DNA of 56,345 nt from Bacteroidaceae bacterium. Lineage in GTDB: Bacteria; Bacteroidota; Bacteroidia; Bacteroidales; Bacteroidaceae. Below the pieces are notes generated by a model. The model saw nothing but the letters and a program-made list of their open reading frames with translations. It was not told the origin of the DNA and ran no database searches. Shown here piece by piece: positions 34,264 to 43,023 of the stretch (its first letter is position 1; each line of letters opens with the position of its first letter). Both the position numbers and the translations under genes were made by a program. The DNA lies in NCBI GenBank assembly GCA_900771425.1, contig CAAGNV010000071.1, positions 1 through 56,345 on the forward strand, read 5' to 3'.

Positions 34264-35169
34264 TTAAATAACGCCGATTATCTCGTTGAGTCTCGTACAG
34301 CCGTGCCTTTCGAGCCATTGACTGATGCCCGATGCAACCTTTGTGCTGATGGCAGGGTCGATGAAGTTGGCAGTACCAATCTCGATGGCTGACGCTCCTG
34401 CCATGAAGAACTCGATGGCATCTTCTGCCGACATGATGCCCCCCAAGCCTATGACTGGTATGCCGACGGCCTGAGCTACCTGATAGACGCAGCGAACTGC
34501 AACTGGTCTGATGGCTGGTCCGCTGAGCCCTCCGGTCTTGATTGAGAGTCGTGGCTGACGGCGTTCGATGTCTATTGACATACCCATGAGTGTATTTATG
34601 AGGCTGACGGCATCGGCACCTGCATCTTCTACGCTGCGTGCTATGTCAGCTATACTCGTCACGTTAGGCGAGAGTTTGACAATGAGTGTTTTGTCGTATG
34701 CCTTGCGAACTGCCTTCACTACTTGACTTGCGCCTTCGGTCGTCACGCCGAATGCCATACCTCCCTGGCGTACGTTCGGGCACGATATGTTGAGTTCGAT
34801 GGCTGGAATGTTATCGAGTTCGTTGATACGTGCAGCACATTCGGCATAATCCTCAGGGCATGAGCCTGAGACGTTGACTATCATATTGGTGCGTATATCC
34901 TTTATCTGTGGATAGATGTGTGTGCAGAAGTAATCGACTCCCTTGTTCTGAAGTCCTACACAGTTGAGCATACCGTGCGGAGTCTCTGCCATGCGTGGAT
35001 AGTCATTGCCTTCGCGTGGGTTGAGTGTCGTCCCCTTGACTATGATTCCGCCTATGTCTTCGAGGTTGACCAAGTCTGCAAATTCAAGTCCATAGCCGAA
35101 CGTTCCCGACGCTGTCATCACGGGGTTCTTCATTTGCAAGCCTGCTATGTTTACGCTTATATCTGCCAT
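34264..35169 (-). CDS. pyrD: Dihydroorotate dehydrogenase B, catalytic subunit
   Basis: FMN enzyme oxidising dihydroorotate to orotate in pyrimidine synthesis, class 1B, working with the PyrK electron-transfer subunit. 301 residues: MADISVNIAGLQMKNPVMTASGTFGYG at the N-terminus, ELNISCPNVRQGG with the catalytic-loop Cys, KLSPNVTSI, and the FMN phosphate site GLGGIMSAEDAIEFFMAGASAIEIGTAN. The ATG at 35169 starts 8 bp after the pyrK stop; a longer frame begins with TTG at 35187 inside pyrK and is less likely. Confidence 0.95.
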   Translation of the reverse strand: MADISVNIAGLQMKNPVMTASGTFGYGLEFADLVNLEDIGGIIVKGTTLNPREGNDYPRMAETPHGMLNCVGLQNKGVDYFCTHIYPQIKDIRTNMIVNVSGSCPEDYAECAARINELDNIPAIELNISCPNVRQGGMAFGVTTEGASQVVKAVRKAYDKTLIVKLSPNVTSIADIARSVEDAGADAVSLINTLMGMSIDIERRQPRLSIKTGGLSGPAIRPVAVRCVYQVAQAVGIPVIGLGGIMSAEDAIEFFMAGASAIEIGTANFIDPAISTKVASGISQWLERHGCTRLNEIIGVI

Positions 35170-35177
35170 AAGTAATG

Positions 35178-35945
35178 TTATTGCCAATTAAGTTGTTCTA
35201 CATCAAACACCGGTCCCTCCTTGCATACGCATACGTTGCCCTTTACGGTTTTCTCTACGCAGCACAGACATGCCCCAAGTCCGCATGCCATCATGTTCTC
35301 GAGCGACACTTCGCACTTTATGTTCCTTGCCTTTGCATAACGTGCCACAGCCATCATCATTGGTTTTGGGCCACACACGCTGATACGGTCAAATTCCGGT
35401 TGTTGCAGCATCGGGTGCTGTGTCACGAACCCTTGTTCGCCCAGCGTGCCGTCTTCGGTCGTGATGAATACTCTACCCAGCGCTTCATAGCGGTCGAGCA
35501 TCATGAGGTTGTCCTTGCTCCGTCCGCCGAGCAGGAATATTGGTTCTGCCCCTTGCTGTTTCAGTTGATGACCGTATTCGAGCAGCGGAGCAATGCCCAC
35601 GCCACCGCCTACGAGCAGTACTTTCTCGCCTGCCCTACCCTGTGTAAAACCATTGCCAAGCGGGAAGAGGACGTTCAGCGTGTCACCGGCGCGTAGTAGT
35701 GCCATGTGCCTGGTACCTTCGCCCACTACGTGTATGAGCAGATGCAGTTCGTTGTGCTCGCGGTCAACATAATTAACTGATATTGGGCGGCGCAGAAATG
35801 TATCTGCACTTCCTTCGACCTTTATCTCAACGAACTGACCGGCGCGTATATCGGTCAATGGCTGGCTGTCGGTCAATTTCAGCAGTACGTGTCCCTCGCT
35901 TGGAGTTTCGACTGCCGTTATGGTCAAGTCTTTACATTGTTTCAT
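35178..35945 (-). CDS. pyrK: Dihydroorotate dehydrogenase electron-transfer subunit
   Basis: FAD and [2Fe-2S] subunit that passes electrons from PyrD to NAD+. 255 residues: FAD-binding beta barrel with RRPISVNYVD, NAD-binding motif VLLVGGGVGIAPLLEY, and a C-terminal cluster site with Cys in MACGLGACLCCVEKT and VCVCKEGPVF. It precedes pyrD directly on the same strand. Confidence 0.95.
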   Translation of the reverse strand: MKQCKDLTITAVETPSEGHVLLKLTDSQPLTDIRAGQFVEIKVEGSADTFLRRPISVNYVDREHNELHLLIHVVGEGTRHMALLRAGDTLNVLFPLGNGFTQGRAGEKVLLVGGGVGIAPLLEYGHQLKQQGAEPIFLLGGRSKDNLMMLDRYEALGRVFITTEDGTLGEQGFVTQHPMLQQPEFDRISVCGPKPMMMAVARYAKARNIKCEVSLENMMACGLGACLCCVEKTVKGNVCVCKEGPVFDVEQLNWQ

Positions 35946-35973
35946 ATTTAGTGTGTTCAGGATTTATGCCACT

Positions 35974-36723
35974 TTATATGCCCCACGCTGCCGGTTTGCA
36001 TTCTGCTTCGACTTTCTTCTCGATGGCATCGTCGAGTTGCGGGAAGAAGTCTATGCCTGTCATGCGTTCTATCTTATCTACAGATACTGCGTGGTTGCGT
36101 ATGTCGTCCGTGGCGTTACGGTTATCGTAGATGAAGCCTATGGCCTTTGGCGTCTTGCCCATCATGAGCACAACCTTGAAGAACTGGTCTGGCACAGCCA
36201 CGCGTATGTTCTTGCGTCGGCCTATGCGCTGTGGGTTGCTGCTCTTGTATATCGGTCCGGCTGCGATGTAAATCTTCTTGTAGTTTCTTGCCCACGAACG
36301 GCATTGCACCTCCAGGTCGTTCCATGCTCCGGTGTTGAGTGCATGGTTCTGCGGACACATGTTGGTCATGTAGAAGCACTCGGTCATGGCAGCAAGCGAC
36401 TGACGGTTGTCGGCAGCGGGACACATGTGCCCGCGGTCAAAGCGTGAACCTGAGTAGTCGCCGTGGCGTACACGGTAGTTGGCTGGTATGGTTGGATCTT
36501 CATCGAAGTAGTCGGTTCGCTTGGTCTTGCCGTTCACACGCTCGGGTGTCAGGCACCATGCGACGTAGTTAGGTGTCAGTCGGTTGGTATTGAACGAGCA
36601 GATGTACGACGAATGTCTAATGAGCAGTTCACCCTTGATTGCTGCAGGTTTTTCTAACTGTGCCATTGCACTCAGGCATGTGGCAACGAATAGACAATTG
36701 AAGATAAACAAGCGTATTTTCAT
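35974..36723 (-). CDS. Exported DNA/RNA non-specific endonuclease (NUC1/NucA family)
   Basis: A 249-residue secreted nuclease of the beta-beta-alpha-metal fold. Signal peptide MKIRLFIFNCLFVATCLSAMA. The catalytic motif DRGHM is at 96-100 (His99 general base, RFDRGHMCPAADN), followed by the metal-binding Asn helix NMCPQNHALNTGAWNDLE and the family strand YIAAGPIY. It probably degrades extracellular nucleic acid for nutrition. Its stop lies 28 bp from the pyrK start on the same strand, so some read-through into pyrK is possible. Confidence 0.9.
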   Translation of the reverse strand: MKIRLFIFNCLFVATCLSAMAQLEKPAAIKGELLIRHSSYICSFNTNRLTPNYVAWCLTPERVNGKTKRTDYFDEDPTIPANYRVRHGDYSGSRFDRGHMCPAADNRQSLAAMTECFYMTNMCPQNHALNTGAWNDLEVQCRSWARNYKKIYIAAGPIYKSSNPQRIGRRKNIRVAVPDQFFKVVLMMGKTPKAIGFIYDNRNATDDIRNHAVSVDKIERMTGIDFFPQLDDAIEKKVEAECKPAAWGI

Positions 36724-36775
36724 AAACTTTCATTTATTTTTTTGCGTTTCACTTTACTCTTTTCACTTTTTTTCT

Positions 36776-36783
36776 TACCTTTG
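36776..36783 (+). promoter_or_regulatory. -7 box (TACCTTTG) of tRNA-Thr
   Basis: TACCTTTG ends 11 bp before the tRNA 5' end, the normal distance for a nearly leaderless tRNA transcript. Confidence 0.6.
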
Positions 36784-36794
36784 CAGCCGCTAAC

Positions 36795-36867
<73 letters not shown>

Positions 36868-36999
36868 CTATAGCCCCCTTCTGACTCCCCCGAGGGGGAG
36901 AATTCCATTCGGGCAATTTGCTTGTTAAAGTCTTTTCATTCGTATTGAATACTCATCTACTTTAACTACTTAACTCCCCATCTCCTTAACTCCTCAATC

Positions 37000-39861
37000 T
37001 TAGTACCACTGAATACTGCTTGAGTAACTTGATTTCTTCTCGTACTTGAGTGCGTCGGTCAGTGTGGCTGCGTTTGCACGTAGCGTGATGTGATATGAGG
37101 TGTACGTACCGAACACGAAACCTGCCGAGATGTTGAAGCAGTGCATGTCGCGCGAAAGATTGACGGTGGTCATCGATATGTCGTGTTCATTGAAGTCGTA
37201 GCCTGACGAGAAGTTTATGTTCCATCCGGCTGCGGGTCTGATGCTTCCCGAGAAGTTGAGATTCTGGGTGAAGTGGTATGGGTAGCGCATGCTCTTCACG
37301 TTGATCTGTGCCGAACGGTCTTCGCTCATCGTTATACCATAAGATATCGAGAATGACCACGGTATGCTGAACTTCATGTATCCGTCTTCGTCGAGTCCGT
37401 TATCGTTTTCCTTGTCAGTCTGCTTCTTGCCTTTCGAGGTTGACTCTGTATCGGCCTCGTCTTCATCATCTATGTCGGTATCGGTATCGTCATCTTCTTC
37501 GGTTTCCTTGCCCAGGAGTTTGTTCCAAGCTTCTTTCAGTTTCTTGAGTGATTGGTTGTTGAAGGTGTACGAGAGGTTCTTGCTCATACCTTGATAGCGT
37601 CCGAATCGTCCGTACGACCACTCGGTACGATTGCCTACGACGACATTGCCGTTCTTGTCGAACTCGTATGCGTATGTGCTGAACACGGCGTGTGTGTTGA
37701 ACTGGAACTTGCCCCACTTGAGTCGGAGGTTCATGCTGAGGTCGCTCCACGGCTGCCGCTTGGCCGACATATTGTATGACATGTTGGCGCTGAGGTCATC
37801 GATGATGCTTACTTTCTTGATTGAGTCGTTGGAGTCCTTGACTTTCATCTCGATGTTGTTGGCTACGCTGAAACTGATTGACCCGGTCTTGCCCTTGCCT
37901 ACGGTTCCGTACAGCGAGCCGTTGTATGGTGAATACTCTACGAGCGACACGTTGCCGTCGAGGTCGGTCTTGGTATAAGTCTTCCAGTATCCGTAGTGAC
38001 GTGCGCCGAAGTCAGGTGCATAACTGAACGATACGGTCGGAGTCAGCACATGGCGCACCTTCTGTATCTTGTCGCCGAATATTTTTTTGTTTGGTGTGTA
38101 GAATCCGTAGAGTTTTGTATTGGCTGAGACTGAGAGGTTATAGTTGAAGACACGGTTGAATCCGTAGATGGTGTCGCGCTCGACTGCCTGGCGTGCCGTG
38201 TTCCAGCTCTGCTCGATACGGTTGGTGTACCAGCGTTCGGTGTAGTTGAACGATGGCGTAACGTTGATGTAGTTGAGTATGTTGAATGAGGCACTGATTG
38301 GTATCGTGTGCTTCATGCCGTTGCTCCAGTCTTTGATGAGGTTGCTGCCGAGGAGTTTGTCTTCCTTGGTGTTAATGCTGTTTGAGAGTGTACCGGTATA
38401 GTTCAGGCTTATCTTCTCGTACCAACGTTCCTTGCCTGCTGCGTGCTTGCGCTTGAACGGATAGAGGCGTGCGAGACTGATGCTGAGACTTGGCAATGTG
38501 AGCGAGATGGTCGAGTCGCGCATGTTTTGTGCTATGTTGAACGAAGATGAGAGCGAGAGTCCTATCTTCGGGAAACTGCGCGAATAGCTGACGCTTGAGG
38601 TTCGGGTACTCTGTGCGTAACTGGTTGGGTTGTAGAGGCTGGAGAGGTTGTTCTTCTCATAGCTCTGGGTTGCGAAGTTCACGCTTGCAGAGAATGAGGA
38701 GTTTGGATTTGCTTTCGAGTCCTGACGATGGCTCCATTGTACCTTGAAGTTCTTGGTCTTGGCATAGTCAGGCAAGTTCTTTTCGCCGTTGACCGTAACC
38801 TGATAGTTGAAGTAGAAGTTACCTGAATACTTGTATCGACGGTTGTATGTGGTCTGTGCACCTACGCCCCACGAGCCTTTTGTAAAGATTTCGCCCGTGA
38901 GTTTCAGGTCGATATTGTCGTTGATGGCGAAGTAATAGCCTCCGTCGCGCAGGTAAAAGCCTCGAGTCGATTCGTCGCCATAGCTTGGCATGATGAATCC
39001 TGAGGAGTAGTGGCTTGTGAACGGGAAGTAGGCGAACGGTATGGCAAGCGGCAGCGGTACGTCTTCGACAACAAGCCATGCCGGACCTGTGAAGATGTCC
39101 TTGCCTGTATGTGCCTTGGCGCGTGAGAGTGCGATGTAGAAGTGTGGGTGTGGTTCGTCGCAGGTCGTATAGCGGCCATGGCGTAGGTAGAGTTCGTCGT
39201 TCTCGCCTTTCTTTGATTCTTCGCTATAGAGGAATCCTTCTTCCTGTTCGGTCTCGACGCCAGTGATGAAGCCCTTGCGTGTCTCGAAGTTATAGTCCAT
39301 CTTTTCTGACACGTATTCGTCGTCGCCTTGCTGGAACACTGGCTTGCCATACATCACGCCGAGCGAGTCGAGTCCCGGTGTTGCGTGTACGATTGACGAG
39401 TCCATGTTCATCGCTATGTTTTCGGATGTCAGCTGCATGTTGGTGTAGTTGACCTTGCTTTCGCCGTAGAGGTAGGCGTTCTTGCTGTCCATGAAGAAGA
39501 CGATGGAGTCTTTGGCTTCGTACTCTACCGGTTCGTCGAGTGCCGACTTCTTCTTTGTCTTCATGATTGAGTCTTCGACAGCTGCAATCGAGTCGTTCCA
39601 CTGGGTCGCCTTGGGGTTTCCGCCGTCGATGCCGCGCTCGCGGTCGAACTGTGCCTTGAGCGAGTCGAGGTGTGTCAGTGTGCTCAGAGCCGTGGAGTCG
39701 AGTATCTCGGTCGGTACAGTATCAGTCACAGCCGTGTCCGACTGCGTGTCAGGCACGGTATCACCCTGTGGCGAGTATGCTATGAGTGACTGATGTGGCG
39801 CCTGCGAGAAGGCCGTCACTATCATCAGCAAGAACACTAATATGACGTATATTCGTTTCAA
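37000..39861 (-). CDS. lptD: LptD-like LPS assembly outer-membrane protein
   Basis: Outer-membrane beta-barrel that inserts lipopolysaccharide with LptE (whose gene is at 45931). Signal sequence KRIYVILVFLLMIVTAFSQ, an N-terminal OstA/LptA-like domain (KDSIVFFMDSKNAYLYGESKVNYTNMQLTSENIAMNMDSS), then a barrel of alternating strands with FPFTSHYSSGFIMPSYGDESTRGFYLRDGGYYFAINDNIDLKLTGEIFTKGSWG, the family pattern in Bacteroidetes. A periplasmic Asp/Glu-rich stretch (TEEDDDTDTDIDDEDEADTE) interrupts the C-terminal half. The -7 box at 39890-39897 puts transcription start near 39884, downstream of the ATG at 39933; the best start is then TTG at 39861, giving a normal signal peptide and 953 residues. 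Nuclease and LptD genes flank tRNA-Thr. Confidence 0.85.
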   Translation of the reverse strand: MKRIYVILVFLLMIVTAFSQAPHQSLIAYSPQGDTVPDTQSDTAVTDTVPTEILDSTALSTLTHLDSLKAQFDRERGIDGGNPKATQWNDSIAAVEDSIMKTKKKSALDEPVEYEAKDSIVFFMDSKNAYLYGESKVNYTNMQLTSENIAMNMDSSIVHATPGLDSLGVMYGKPVFQQGDDEYVSEKMDYNFETRKGFITGVETEQEEGFLYSEESKKGENDELYLRHGRYTTCDEPHPHFYIALSRAKAHTGKDIFTGPAWLVVEDVPLPLAIPFAYFPFTSHYSSGFIMPSYGDESTRGFYLRDGGYYFAINDNIDLKLTGEIFTKGSWGVGAQTTYNRRYKYSGNFYFNYQVTVNGEKNLPDYAKTKNFKVQWSHRQDSKANPNSSFSASVNFATQSYEKNNLSSLYNPTSYAQSTRTSSVSYSRSFPKIGLSLSSSFNIAQNMRDSTISLTLPSLSISLARLYPFKRKHAAGKERWYEKISLNYTGTLSNSINTKEDKLLGSNLIKDWSNGMKHTIPISASFNILNYINVTPSFNYTERWYTNRIEQSWNTARQAVERDTIYGFNRVFNYNLSVSANTKLYGFYTPNKKIFGDKIQKVRHVLTPTVSFSYAPDFGARHYGYWKTYTKTDLDGNVSLVEYSPYNGSLYGTVGKGKTGSISFSVANNIEMKVKDSNDSIKKVSIIDDLSANMSYNMSAKRQPWSDLSMNLRLKWGKFQFNTHAVFSTYAYEFDKNGNVVVGNRTEWSYGRFGRYQGMSKNLSYTFNNQSLKKLKEAWNKLLGKETEEDDDTDTDIDDEDEADTESTSKGKKQTDKENDNGLDEDGYMKFSIPWSFSISYGITMSEDRSAQINVKSMRYPYHFTQNLNFSGSIRPAAGWNINFSSGYDFNEHDISMTTVNLSRDMHCFNISAGFVFGTYTSYHITLRANAATLTDALKYEKKSSYSSSIQWY

Positions 39862-39889
39862 AACTTGTTGTCCGTTATTTTCCAAGGTG

Positions 39890-39897
39890 CAAAGGTA
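39890..39897 (-). promoter_or_regulatory. -7 box (TACCTTTG) of lptD
   Basis: Minus-strand TACCTTTG followed by CACC. It decides the start: the only upstream ATG in frame would not be on the transcript. Confidence 0.65.
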
Positions 39898-40111
39898 CGG
39901 AAAAAAAGAGAAACGGCTACGAGCAACCTTCATAAAATCTGTTAAAACTGGCGTATCTGCCCTTTCTTGCTGTGAAAACTACGATTTGAGGCATGTCAAA
40001 TGACAATCTTCACCTATTATAATAATGAGCGCGCGTGGGTGCACGCATATATAGATTGGTAAAGCATGATGATTGACCGGGATAAATACTGCAGCCGTAT
40101 TTGCCTATATG

Positions 40112-40155
40112 GACATACGGTCGTGCGATGATTCATATACGGTCATGCGGCACTG
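40112..40155. repeat. Two units of the CATACGGTCGTG word (array d family)
   Basis: ACATACGGTCGTGCGATGAT and ATATACGGTCATGCGG repeat at 22 bp, matching the units of the array at 21449-21602, 18.5 kb away. Located just before the tandem array at 40224. Confidence 0.6.
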
Positions 40156-40223
40156 AACAAGTGGATGTGGATATAAAAAGATATGGATGTATCGAAGCAC
40201 ACATATTGATCCTATGCCAGTAC

Positions 40224-40377
40224 CATGTGGCAAGTACTGGAGTACCATGTGGCAAGTACTGGAGTACCGAGCGGCAAGTACTGGAGTACAGGGCGGCAAG
40301 TACTGGAGTACCGGGCGGCAAGTACTGGAGTACCGAGCGGCAAGTACTGGAGTACTGTGCAGGCAGTACTGACGCTA
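40224..40377. repeat. 22-bp tandem array g (GGCAAGTACTGGAGTAC)
   Basis: Six near-identical 22-bp units (40224, 40246, 40268, 40290, 40312, 40334) and a decayed seventh. Each has a constant GGCAAGTACTGGAGTAC with the palindrome GTACT-GG-AGTAC. Only the first five or six bases vary (CATGTGG, CATGTGG, CGAGCGG, AGGGCGG, CGGGCGG, CGAGCGG). It lies between lptD and the 87-aa gene. Nothing is seen in 40378-40609. Confidence 0.92.
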
Positions 40378-40609
40378 AAACTGCTTCTTATTGCAATGAG
40401 ACCCTCTTCTTCGGGTCAGTACGTGCTTTATAAAGACAAAAATTGTGCCATATCGTGTACTGTAGCCATTGGTTTCTGAAGTGCAGACCTCCACGGTCCA
40501 TATCAGTGGATTGAGGATGCAGAACGCTTCCTATCCTAATATTCGTATAACTCCAATAGTAGATTCAGTAGTTGTGGATATGGCACAAATTGCGTCACAA
40601 GTCGGTATG

Positions 40610-40873
40610 TTAGATTTCTTCAATGCCCTTGACTATGTTTTCAATCTCGGCATTGATCTCTTGCTTGAACTGACGGAAGAACGGGCGTGCATTGCGGCGC
40701 TCGTAGTTGCTCAGTCGTGAGTTGAAATCGCTGTAAACATTCAGTATTTGTTCTTGTACCTCAGCGGCCTTATCACGGTTTGCACCTTCCTGCACGGCCG
40801 AAAGCATAGCCGCTGCGAACAGGTCGTCCATTAAGTTTCCGAGGTTCTTCTTCAACATTCTCTTGTTTGCCAT
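40610..40873 (-). CDS. Small conserved-type hypothetical protein (87 aa)
   Basis: 87 residues, not recognised. A basic start (MANKRMLKKNLGNLMDDLFAAAMLSAVQEGANRDKAAEVQEQILNVYSDF) and a charged end (RPFFRQFKQEINAEIENIVKGIEEI) predict three to four amphipathic helices without membrane segments or Cys. Codon use and a -7 box about 110 bp upstream (40983-40990) support a real gene. Similar short helical proteins starting KKRMLKK are familiar from Bacteroidales genomes, without known function. Confidence 0.7.
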   Translation of the reverse strand: MANKRMLKKNLGNLMDDLFAAAMLSAVQEGANRDKAAEVQEQILNVYSDFNSRLSNYERRNARPFFRQFKQEINAEIENIVKGIEEI

Positions 40874-40982
40874 AATATAGAAGTTTTTTATTAAAAGTTA
40901 TTGTTTCGAGGTCGCCGGTATTAAGTTGTCAGTGCACAGGGTCGGTGCTTGCCTCTGCCTTCGTCCTGACTGCTTGACCGTG

Positions 40983-40990
40983 CAAAGATA
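40983..40990 (-). promoter_or_regulatory. -7 box (TATCTTTG) of the 87-aa gene
   Basis: Minus-strand TATCTTTG followed by CACGG, between the P-type ATPase stop and the small gene; leader about 100 nt. Confidence 0.6.
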
Positions 40991-41053
40991 TGAAATTATT
41001 TATAATGACGGCAAGATAAACTGTTTTTTTTTCGAAAAATTTGTTTTTCGGCC

Positions 41054-43015
41054 TTATCTACGCACTCTGAACGCCCTGAGGGCATTGATAACGGCAAGTA
41101 TCATGACACCTACGTCGGCAAAGACGGCAAGCCACATGTTGGCTATTCCGAATGCGCCGAGCACGAGACATACGACCTTTATGCCGATGGCGAACACTAT
41201 GTTCTGCCACACTATGCCCATGCACTTGCGGCTGTAGGCTATGGCACGGCACAGTTTGAGCGGGTCATCGTCCATGAGCACGATGTCGGCTGCCTCGATG
41301 GCTGCGTCGCTGCCCACTCCGCCCATCGCTATTCCGATGTCGGCAGTAGTGAGGACCGGTGCGTCGTTGATGCCGTCGCCCACAAAGGCAAGAACTTGAC
41401 CGTCAGCCTGCATACGCTTTACATGGTTGACTTTGTCGGTAGGCAGCAGACTGCTATACACCTTGCCTATGCCGATGCGTGAAGCCACTGCTGCGGCAAC
41501 TTCTTGTGAATCGCCAGTGAGCATCACCGTGTCGGTCAGTCCCTGTCGTGCCAACTGGCGCATTGTCTCCTCGGTATTTTGCTTCACGATGTCGCCAAGA
41601 ACGATGTGACCGGCATAATGTCCATCAATAGCAACATGTACTATCGTACCGGCAGTATGGCAGTGACAGGCTTCGATACCTGCCAGTTTCAGCAGTTTCT
41701 CGTTTCCGGCTACGACATGATGGCCATCCACGATTGCCGTCACGCCCATGCCTCCGTGTTCCTCGATATGACTGACGCGACGGTGGTCAATCTCACGTGC
41801 ATAAGCCCGTTGTATGCTCTTGCTTATCGGGTGTGTTGACGAGCATTCGGCCAAGGCCGTAAGTTCGAGCAACCGCTGGCGCTCTTCTTCCGTATCGTGG
41901 TCGGAGTCGTGACCGTTATGTATGGCATTAACCTCGAACACTCCGAGGGTGAGCGTACCTGTCTTGTCGAACACGATGCGCCGCACCTTTGCCAGTCGCT
42001 CCAGATAGTTGCTTCCCTTTATCAGTACACCCTCACGGCTTGCTCCGCCTATGCCGGCAAAGAAACTCATCGGTATGCTTATGACCAGCGCACAAGGGCA
42101 ACTGATGACGAGGAACGTGAGCGCACGATAAATCCACGTCGTGAACAGTGCCATGCCTTGCCCCCAGCCTCCGCCGAGGCCAAGCGCCCCATGAACGAGC
42201 GGCGGCAACAGCGCAATGGCAAGTGCAAGATAACATATTATCGGTGTGTAATAACGTGCAAAGCGCGTGATGAAGCGTTCAGACTCAGAGCGATTGGAGT
42301 CGGAGTCGCTGACAAGACGCAGTATCTTCGACACTGTACTTTCGCCGAACAGGCACGTCGTCCGCACACGCAGTTCGCCCGTCATGTTGATGCAACCGCT
42401 CATCACTTCGTCGCCCTCCCCTATCTCGTGAGGCAGGCTCTCGCCCGTCAAGGCACTCTGATTGAGCGAAGACGAGCCTCCGACCACCGTGCCGTCGATA
42501 GGTATGCGCTCGCCTGGGCGTACGACGATGACTGTGCCCACCTCCACTTTCTCGGGGTTGACGCGCTCGACGGTGCCGTCACGTTCAATGCATGCATAGT
42601 CGGGACGTATATCCATCAGTGACGTTATGTTCTTGCGGCTGCGGCTGACAGCGTATCCCTGGAAGTACTCGCCTATTTGGAAGAACAACATCACGGCTAT
42701 GGCTTCGTCGTAGTCACCGTTGCCTTCGAACAACGCAAGTCCGAAAGCACCTAACGTGGCAACGACCATGAGGAAGTTCTCGTCGAACACCTCACCATGG
42801 ATTATGCCCTCGGCAGCTTCCTTAAGTATGTCGAATCCAATAAACAGATATACTGCCACATACACTGCAAGCCTTACCCAACCGTCGGTCGGAAGCATCG
42901 ACTCGGGCAGGCAATGAAGCACAATGAGCAGCATGACGGTAACTATGATGCGTATCAGATTCGTGCGCGAAGGACCTTCGCCGTGTTCGTGGTGATGGTG
43001 ATGATGGTGTGACAT
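41054..43015 (-). CDS. P1B-type heavy-metal ATPase (Zn/Cd/Pb type) with His-rich N-terminus
   Basis: Inner-membrane ATPase exporting divalent metals. 653 residues, starting MSHHHHHHHEHGEG, a histidine cluster that replaces the usual N-terminal HMA domain as a metal sensor. Membrane motif SCPCALVIS (CPC), phosphorylation site DKTGTL, TGES, the nucleotide-binding HP (SSTHPISKS), and GDGINDAP. The C-terminal helices contain GIKVVCLV and FADVGV, the Lys and Asp that mark the zinc/cadmium/lead class. It is the second gene after the double ABC ATPase (8-bp gap), so the two are co-transcribed. Confidence 0.93.
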   Translation of the reverse strand: MSHHHHHHHEHGEGPSRTNLIRIIVTVMLLIVLHCLPESMLPTDGWVRLAVYVAVYLFIGFDILKEAAEGIIHGEVFDENFLMVVATLGAFGLALFEGNGDYDEAIAVMLFFQIGEYFQGYAVSRSRKNITSLMDIRPDYACIERDGTVERVNPEKVEVGTVIVVRPGERIPIDGTVVGGSSSLNQSALTGESLPHEIGEGDEVMSGCINMTGELRVRTTCLFGESTVSKILRLVSDSDSNRSESERFITRFARYYTPIICYLALAIALLPPLVHGALGLGGGWGQGMALFTTWIYRALTFLVISCPCALVISIPMSFFAGIGGASREGVLIKGSNYLERLAKVRRIVFDKTGTLTLGVFEVNAIHNGHDSDHDTEEERQRLLELTALAECSSTHPISKSIQRAYAREIDHRRVSHIEEHGGMGVTAIVDGHHVVAGNEKLLKLAGIEACHCHTAGTIVHVAIDGHYAGHIVLGDIVKQNTEETMRQLARQGLTDTVMLTGDSQEVAAAVASRIGIGKVYSSLLPTDKVNHVKRMQADGQVLAFVGDGINDAPVLTTADIGIAMGGVGSDAAIEAADIVLMDDDPLKLCRAIAYSRKCMGIVWQNIVFAIGIKVVCLVLGAFGIANMWLAVFADVGVMILAVINALRAFRVRR

Positions 43016-43023
43016 ACACTTGG

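Noticed and set aside
35170..35187. Longer pyrD start at TTG 35187
   Set aside because: It lies inside pyrK and adds residues absent from the family; the ATG at 35169 begins the conserved N-terminus.
40224..40377. Possible CRISPR array
   Set aside because: The constant part is 17 bp and the variable part about 5 bp, with no spacer-length unique sequence and no cas genes in the window.
40101..40433. 110-codon plus-strand frame with YWSTERQVLEYRAASTGVP repeats
   Set aside because: It is only a translation of the 22-bp tandem array; the frame has no start context and the repeats continue in other frames.
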